A DNA stretch of 64,000 nucleotides from contig CAZSLS010000011.1 in NCBI GenBank assembly GCA_964607575.1, positions 1 to 64,000 on the forward strand. Direction: 5' to 3'. Shown here one piece after another: positions 60,901-64,000 of this stretch. The translations under genes and the position numbers were made by a program. This stretch comes from BS750m-G57 sp964607575 (lineage in GTDB: Bacteria > Planctomycetota > Phycisphaerae > SM23-33). Position 1 is the stretch's first letter. Every line of letters starts with the position of its first letter. The notes under the pieces were generated by a model. It was not told where the DNA came from, made no database searches, and saw only the letters and a list, made by a program, of their open reading frames with translations.

Positions 60901-63900
60901 CGACGTAGAACTTCCAATCGCCTCCGCCCGTGTTGGACACGGTCAACGCATAGTGATGCCATTGACCGTCGCTCGTGAATCTCTGCCTGGGGGCTCCGCC
61001 GAACACGTCTCCCTGAGCGTAAACGGGCGCGACGGGTTCAGCGTCCTGGATTATGAACCTGGCCCCGGCGTTCGAGTCGCTGGAGATTTGGGCGCCGTTC
61101 TGGGAACTGTCCATATTTGACCACCAAGCCAGGGTAAACGCACTTTCTCCGTCCAGCGGGTTGATACCGGCACCGAGTCCGATATAGCTGTCGCTACCGT
61201 TGAAATCCATCGCTCCGGTCCCTTTGTGTCCGGCGACGACCGTCGCTCCGCCGGTGATCGTCCCGTCGTATGTCGTGGCGCTTCCGGAGGAGTCCGGGAC
61301 GGTTGACCCGGCGACGTCGTCGAACGAGTAATGTGCGATGGCGCCGACCGGGGCGGGGGCCGCGACTTCCGCGCCGGTGACCTGAATCGTACCGCCGGCG
61401 AGGTTCAGCGGAGCGGTCGACCCGCCCAGCGGGTGGTCGCCGCCTAACTGCAGCGTTCCGCCCGCGGCGGTGAATATAGTGCCTTCCGCCGCTCCGTCGC
61501 CGAGGTTTCGCAGGTCAAGACTGCCCGAACCGGCCTTGACCAGCGAGGTCGCCGCGGCGCCTTCGTTGTACGTACCGGGGTCGAACGCGCCGGTGGTGCG
61601 GATGATGACGCTTGTGTCGACGTCGATCGAGGTCGCGGTGGCGGACGGTGATCCGACAGTCACGTCGGCGGCGGTACCCACGGTCAGCGCGCCGAGCGTC
61701 AGACCGCTGGTGGAGGTCACGCCGGTCACTGCGCCCGGGGCGACCGTCGTTCCGCTGAAGGTCGTGTTTACCGCGACGCCGGTTATGCCCAACGTACCGC
61801 CATTGAGGCTCAGCGAGTCGAATTCGGCGGTCGAGTCAGTGGTCGCGATGAGGTTTGAATTCGCCGTCACCACAAAGTCCGTGTCGGTCATGCTGATCGG
61901 CTCGACAGTTTTCGCCCCGGTTTGCCACACGCCTCCGCTACCGGCGGAATTGGTCGGATTGACGCGGATCTCGGCGCCGCCGGGCTTGGTAATGTACCAG
62001 TTGAAGGTCTGATTACCGCCGTTATCCCGGCCTATGGCGATGAAATCGTAAGGCACGCCGGCGTCCAGGGTCTTGTTGTTCTTGTTCTGATTGTTGACAG
62101 CTCCCAACGCCTCGCCGGCTTCGAAGACGCCGTTGTGGTCCATATCGATCCACATCCACTCTCTGTCGTCTACATTCATCTTGAAGCCGTAGACCCCGGT
62201 TGTGTCTGGAACAAACTGACCGCTGAAGACGGTGGCGAACTGGTCGGACACGCCTGGGGTCGCCGGGGACCAACCATCGAACGAGTTCCAGCCCGAAATC
62301 TCGCTGTCGCCGAGTTCGCTGTAGTCGTCGTCCAGGGACAGGACCGTGTTGGGCTTCGTGCCGGTGAGCGTCCGGTCGGTCGCGTGGGAGTACGTCGCAC
62401 CGGTCATGTCCATAACCGAATCGGCGCCCGTGTTGTAGAAGATCGACTGCATGATCGTACCGGGCACCGTAGTATCCAGCACCTCGCCGGAGGTTTTGAA
62501 CGTTCCGCCGTCGAAGCTGAGGGTAGTTCCGCCTGCGCCCATGGGACCCGCGGTCGCGGGCGCCGCGCTGAGCGTGGTTCCTCCGCCAATGGAGAAGGTC
62601 GTGTCGGCCGCCGCAACAGTTCCGCCGACGGATCCGTCTATCGCCAACGTTCCGCTTCCGGTGAGGTTCACGATCCGGGCGCCCGAACTCTGGTCGTCGA
62701 ACGCGTCGGTCGTCAGCGTTCCGCCACCGTTGAAGTTCATCGTCACCGGCGTGCCCGTGGTTGTCAGGCTGTCGTAATTCTGCGTCCCGCTGAAATCGAA
62801 CGTTCCTGCGGACAGTTCCAGCGCTCCGGCCTGGAGGCTGCTGGCAAGCGCGATCGTGCCCGATGATCCGCTCATCGTGACGTTTCCAACGGTGAACGTC
62901 TCGCCGCTCAACGCCAGGGAGGCCCCGGCGCCCAGCGTTACGGCGCTGTTGATCGTGACGTCCGAGTCCGAGGTGATGCCTACCGCAGCGCCCGGGGCGA
63001 TCGCAGCCAGAGAGGCGAACGTCGTCCCGCCGGCGGCGCCTTCGATCGCCAGCGTGCCGCTGGTGAGCGTCAGACCGCCGAAAGTCGCCGCACCGTCGGT
63101 GATCGCCTGGAGCGTCGAACCGGCGGTTACGACAATATCGTTGCCCGACATGTCCAGATCGCCGCTGACGAGGGGACCGCCCCCGGCTTCCTCGTTGGTC
63201 AGCCCGTAAAGGTGATACGTACCATTTGTATCATCGGCAAGATCGATGATTACTTTGATCTTCCCGTTAGCATCGGCCTGGTAAACATAGCTCATCGCCC
63301 ACGAAACGTCACCTGGCATATTCATGGGTGCGAGGTGCGCGCGGTTCTGATCGATCTTCGGCGTTGTGAATTCCACCGAACCATCGCCGCCCACGTCGTA
63401 TTGGGCGTAGTACGTGCGATTGTTGACATTATATCCATATGAACGATCGTACAGGCGGACGTCGTACCATTGCCCGTCGGTCAGACCGGTCAGTTCGATG
63501 TAGCCCAAATCCGGCCCGTTATACCGCAGATCTGTGAACACGCTTGCGACATTTCCGCTGACACCAGGAGGTGCATTGCCCGCGAAACTGCCGCCGTAGG
63601 TCCGCGTGCCCGGGTTCGTTCGCCCGCCGGCCGAGAGGTTGACGTCGCTGGCGAACGCCACGCCGTTTACTGTAGCGGCGCCGCTGTTTCCGAAATCGAG
63701 CGCGTGGGTGTAGGTCTTGTCGGTGCTGATCTGGGAGTCGGCATCGTTGGTGATCTGCATGTAGGCGATTCCGGCAGTCGGGAGGGGGTTGGCTCCGCCG
63801 AGGCTCAACGTCGCGGTCCCGCCGTCGAGGCCGATCGCCGCGCTGCCCAGCGAACCGGCGTAAGCATCGAGCGTCGCGCCGGCGTCTACGATGATCGTAC

Positions 63901-64000
63901 CGCCGAAAATGTTGGCGGCGTTGGTGAGCTTGAGCGTGCCCGCGGAGACCGAACCGGTGATCGTACCGCCAAGGATGGCGCTGATCGTGTTGCTCCCGCT
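54995..64000 (-). CDS. Giant PEP-CTERM surface protein with LamG, PA14-like and dockerin-like domains, 5' end outside window
   Basis: The frame is open from the window edge to the stop at 54995, giving at least 3,001 residues with no start codon visible. From N to C the visible part has a conserved module of about 200 residues (63760-63180, ITNDADSQI to HLYGLTNEE), a PA14-like domain (about 62480-61940) and three LamG-type domains (about 61370-60740, 59600-58930, 58010-57350). A second copy of the first module lies at about 56560-55990. Between them are autotransporter-like beta-strand repeats (VKTGAGDLILE, VKAGSGSLDL). Two EF-hand/dockerin-like repeats (DANGDNKVNEEDLALLNAQW, DFDGDGDVDVDDFQILNAQW) precede the sorting signal PEPATMSLLALGGLLILRRR. 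It should be exported, bind Ca2+ and be processed by an exosortase. A role as adhesin or matrix protein is inferred. Confidence 0.9.
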   Translation of the reverse strand, partial: SGSNTISAILGGTITGSVSAGTLKLTNAANIFGGTIIVDAGATLDAYAGSLGSAAIGLDGGTATLSLGGANPLPTAGIAYMQITNDADSQISTDKTYTHALDFGNSGAATVNGVAFASDVNLSAGGRTNPGTRTYGGSFAGNAPPGVSGNVASVFTDLRYNGPDLGYIELTGLTDGQWYDVRLYDRSYGYNVNNRTYYAQYDVGGDGSVEFTTPKIDQNRAHLAPMNMPGDVSWAMSYVYQADANGKIKVIIDLADDTNGTYHLYGLTNEEAGGGPLVSGDLDMSGNDIVVTAGSTLQAITDGAATFGGLTLTSGTLAIEGAAGGTTFASLAAIAPGAAVGITSDSDVTINSAVTLGAGASLALSGETFTVGNVTMSGSSGTIALASSLQAGALELSAGTFDFSGTQNYDSLTTTGTPVTMNFNGGGTLTTDAFDDQSSGARIVNLTGSGTLAIDGSVGGTVAAADTTFSIGGGTTLSAAPATAGPMGAGGTTLSFDGGTFKTSGEVLDTTVPGTIMQSIFYNTGADSVMDMTGATYSHATDRTLTGTKPNTVLSLDDDYSELGDSEISGWNSFDGWSPATPGVSDQFATVFSGQFVPDTTGVYGFKMNVDDREWMWIDMDHNGVFEAGEALGAVNNQNKNNKTLDAGVPYDFIAIGRDNGGNQTFNWYITKPGGAEIRVNPTNSAGSGGVWQTGAKTVEPISMTDTDFVVTANSNLIATTDSTAEFDSLSLNGGTLGITGVAVNTTFSGTTVAPGAVTGVTSTSGLTLGALTVGTAADVTVGSPSATATSIDVDTSVIIRTTGAFDPGTYNEGAAATSLVKAGSGSLDLRNLGDGAAEGTIFTAAGGTLQLGGDHPLGGSTAPLNLAGGTIQVTGAEVAAPAPVGAIAHYSFDDVAGSTVPDSSGSATTYDGTITGGATVVAGHKGTGAMDFNGSDSYIGLGAGINPLDGESAFTLAWWSNMDSSQNGAQISSDSNAGARFIIQDAEPVAPVYAQGDVFGGAPRQRFTSDGQWHHYALTVSNTGGGDWKFYVDGDEEASTTHNFTMSNFEFQMGKHVTIYFDGMMDDVYVYDSALNDTQIGALYGGIVTDAIDLSGTDVIVTDNSGLDMVTPSTATLGSLTFGAPGVLTTSGADGGVIFADTALVSGDNGFETLADTSPGPITVGAGVNATIVKTGAGDLILEAAAPTIDPTGSLAFDVQGGALVAQAGSNPLGDDSPISINGGEVVLISSATPVAFDNPVASTGGALTAGRDGDGHAATVTIGSASNHVTLTSGALTMQTLDGYTLNVGGNVLGSGDLTIGAASTVTVAGTLDAGTVTIDGSLSVAGTVNVNELIANTGGTYSGPSNLTVTQTLTLNGDLNLSAATLVADGADVTVNGGTLTLQAGNSLGGGTPVASVDVSRGGGLALSGNSLTTRKLSTTGGTFDMGATGSFIATGDVTASPAAGPAQLQLTGGVLSIEGAGAEMPGGLQFHIDASDINNDGGATNPANGATVTNWADISGNGNDADNPWNAPVYNTAGPNGRPVVTFTDDILSTTHNFNSLAGYTMITVARYTGGDNERVFGSMDRNFLFGFHGATTSDWHADSWIYNGGGSADTDFHLHVGTITNDADPKASFWDNGVNRVTDNIGSHNTNYRMDRLALGGYRVNSETSNADIAEALIFEGVLNADDINNIAGYLASKYGLAGTGYDGALSGPMNLTGTNLLMTTETTINVISDVTLGALHVTNDDAPTLTFTGDADLSINLESTTLDNSFDPLYLTIDNTPKVNLGALNLGATTDPEIEKYGPGQWIVTDTIGGYTGGVATYILEGALVLGDPGAIGPAGSIVDMDSGTALKLSSSGGDKTYDPAVTEEFIFTGDTTILAGKADGNSAATATITLPTVPSIASRAVTLGTTDDTYTLKIDGAVTADSLTFTGPGTVMLAAGGTVNTATVDTGGTVNVPGTLTVTDRLILGAVEVTDDENIEIDGSNLADPTGTLTISGGAFTMGPSVVPLAAPSGAVAHYEFDSLTAGVAPNVGSAGAALDGTLVGDAALTVGGGGMRGEAMNFDGNGDYINVAYDAALDMSEFTVSAWVKISSEPTNYGILGTRIGGDATFDVKVRATDIHADVGSGGGWISTGVDIGAGHTGSNGQGGDLAVGQWYQVTYVVDDPNKQFKLYIDGDLKRTIAYGGTPRFMKPGQSLWIGDDYAGHEYMNGLIDEVFIYDRALDGGEVVDLFDYAGPAVIGTVEIDMPNLAIDLATPGTSAAITLRDTSPTLGDLTMGGVTDLTIAVAQTTSFNNVTVNAGGPATINNAGATPGLTVRGALQTATGGGDLTTNFSVNGNLTVADMNAVGTLGAPITVSAKNFTGTGAVTFNEHATLALTSSTLAVTGGITTFAPDSGATGADAIIVGSGASLVVETAGISTDLLNVPQDATLNASSALAVTSFADLGSLDITASGAAFTLSGSDLSDDSTARTVTLQGDTVTFSGAAASGAGAAGMAYIPITNDADSEIDPGKTYTHKIDFGSGTVATVNTVAFDNDFSGNGSFVGTGRHGGNNPPVTGAVADVFRDMNFNNMNGEIILTGLTPGTWYDVRMYHRSWGNGGTRTQTFLYDVSNDGSTEETVTLNTDDASAVPPGLAAWNTAYAMSYTYQAEANGTLNIHANAHVTNNTLHLYGLTNEEVVVTTGGISIPNTTVVAASNSTLVLSAGDTNLVTVGGIEASAGATLTIDSPATTIALTNLTLGDGSMVKSTAAAGATVDITVSGKLSTGSGTSNVGDPGDEFGFGADTYLTNLTLIDGAVPVDADVEWTLTSGAQSDVDGGGMMVAIDDSLHVYGTLNMADGLTIQLVDGLAPGVNFSGVDVALFKVSDMVIIDGVVGSAWEPADVAKITVLSPVGAPVEWTWDSLAYLNDEFVVLTNLVTGVQPGDANGDNKVNEEDLALLNAQWGDRGAGLSCDFDGDGDVDVDDFQILNAQWGYDGTGGGGAPAMPGSETPEPATMSLLALGGLLILRRRRKA

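Overview
The window looks like part of a chromosome from a Planctomycetota bacterium, most likely of the Phycisphaerae/Sedimentisphaerales type. I infer this from the gene families, not from any marker RNA gene. The relevant families are secreted DUF1080 proteins, two hydrazine-synthase-alpha-like (HzsA-related) PD40/cytochrome proteins, PQQ-propeller and prenyltransferase-toroid/DUF4159 proteins, a large LamG/dockerin-like/PEP-CTERM surface protein, many prepilin-type proteins, and a flotillin/NfeD operon. The DNA is GC-rich and coding density is high. I saw no rRNA, tRNA, CRISPR array, transposase or prophage.

Layout. 1-2.7 kb (minus): a partial dut, a stand-alone coaB, a 0.5 kb intergenic region rich in inverted repeats, and a C69-family peptidase whose C-terminus has been replaced by unrelated sequence. 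2.8-18 kb: single genes and short operons on both strands for secreted or envelope proteins (DUF1080, a prepilin-like protein, zinc-ribbon membrane protein, two HzsA-like multihaem candidates, PQQ propeller), plus uronate isomerase and a toroid/DUF4159 protein. 18.4-21.4 kb (plus): an NfeD-like / flotillin / small membrane protein operon. 21.4-26.5 kb: a secreted protein with six repeats of about 50 residues, a glycogen-debranching enzyme and a membrane protein.

26.5-40.7 kb (minus): a long gene cluster for a type IV pilus or type II secretion-like machine. In transcription order it has four minor prepilins (one fused to a LamG lectin-like domain), PilM, PilN, PilO, a PilP/GspC-like protein, a histidine kinase, a response regulator, an HD-GYP phosphodiesterase, a STAS protein, PilB, PilC, DnaJ and a small membrane protein. 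Two G:C homopolymers of 10 bases lie in this cluster, one inside pilC and one just upstream of the kinase start, so phase variation is possible. Secretin, prepilin peptidase and PilT are not in the window. A PAS/GAF/receiver protein lies immediately downstream of the region on the minus strand, reading from its own promoter.

42.7-54.9 kb (minus): an F1Fo ATP synthase operon in the order atpZ, atpI-like, atpB, atpE, atpF, atpH, atpA, atpG, atpD, then a 3-TM protein and a nitroreductase, then atpC, hemC and a sialate O-acetylesterase-like gene. A strong sigma70-type promoter precedes atpZ. 55-64 kb (minus): one open reading frame that runs off the window end, encoding the last 3,000 or so residues of a giant surface protein that ends in dockerin-like repeats and a PEP-CTERM sorting signal.

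As a group these genes describe a Gram-negative-type cell with many exported proteins, polysaccharide-related enzymes (uronate isomerase, debranching enzyme, acetylesterase, DUF1080), a c-di-GMP-linked pilus or secretion system, and respiratory energy conservation.
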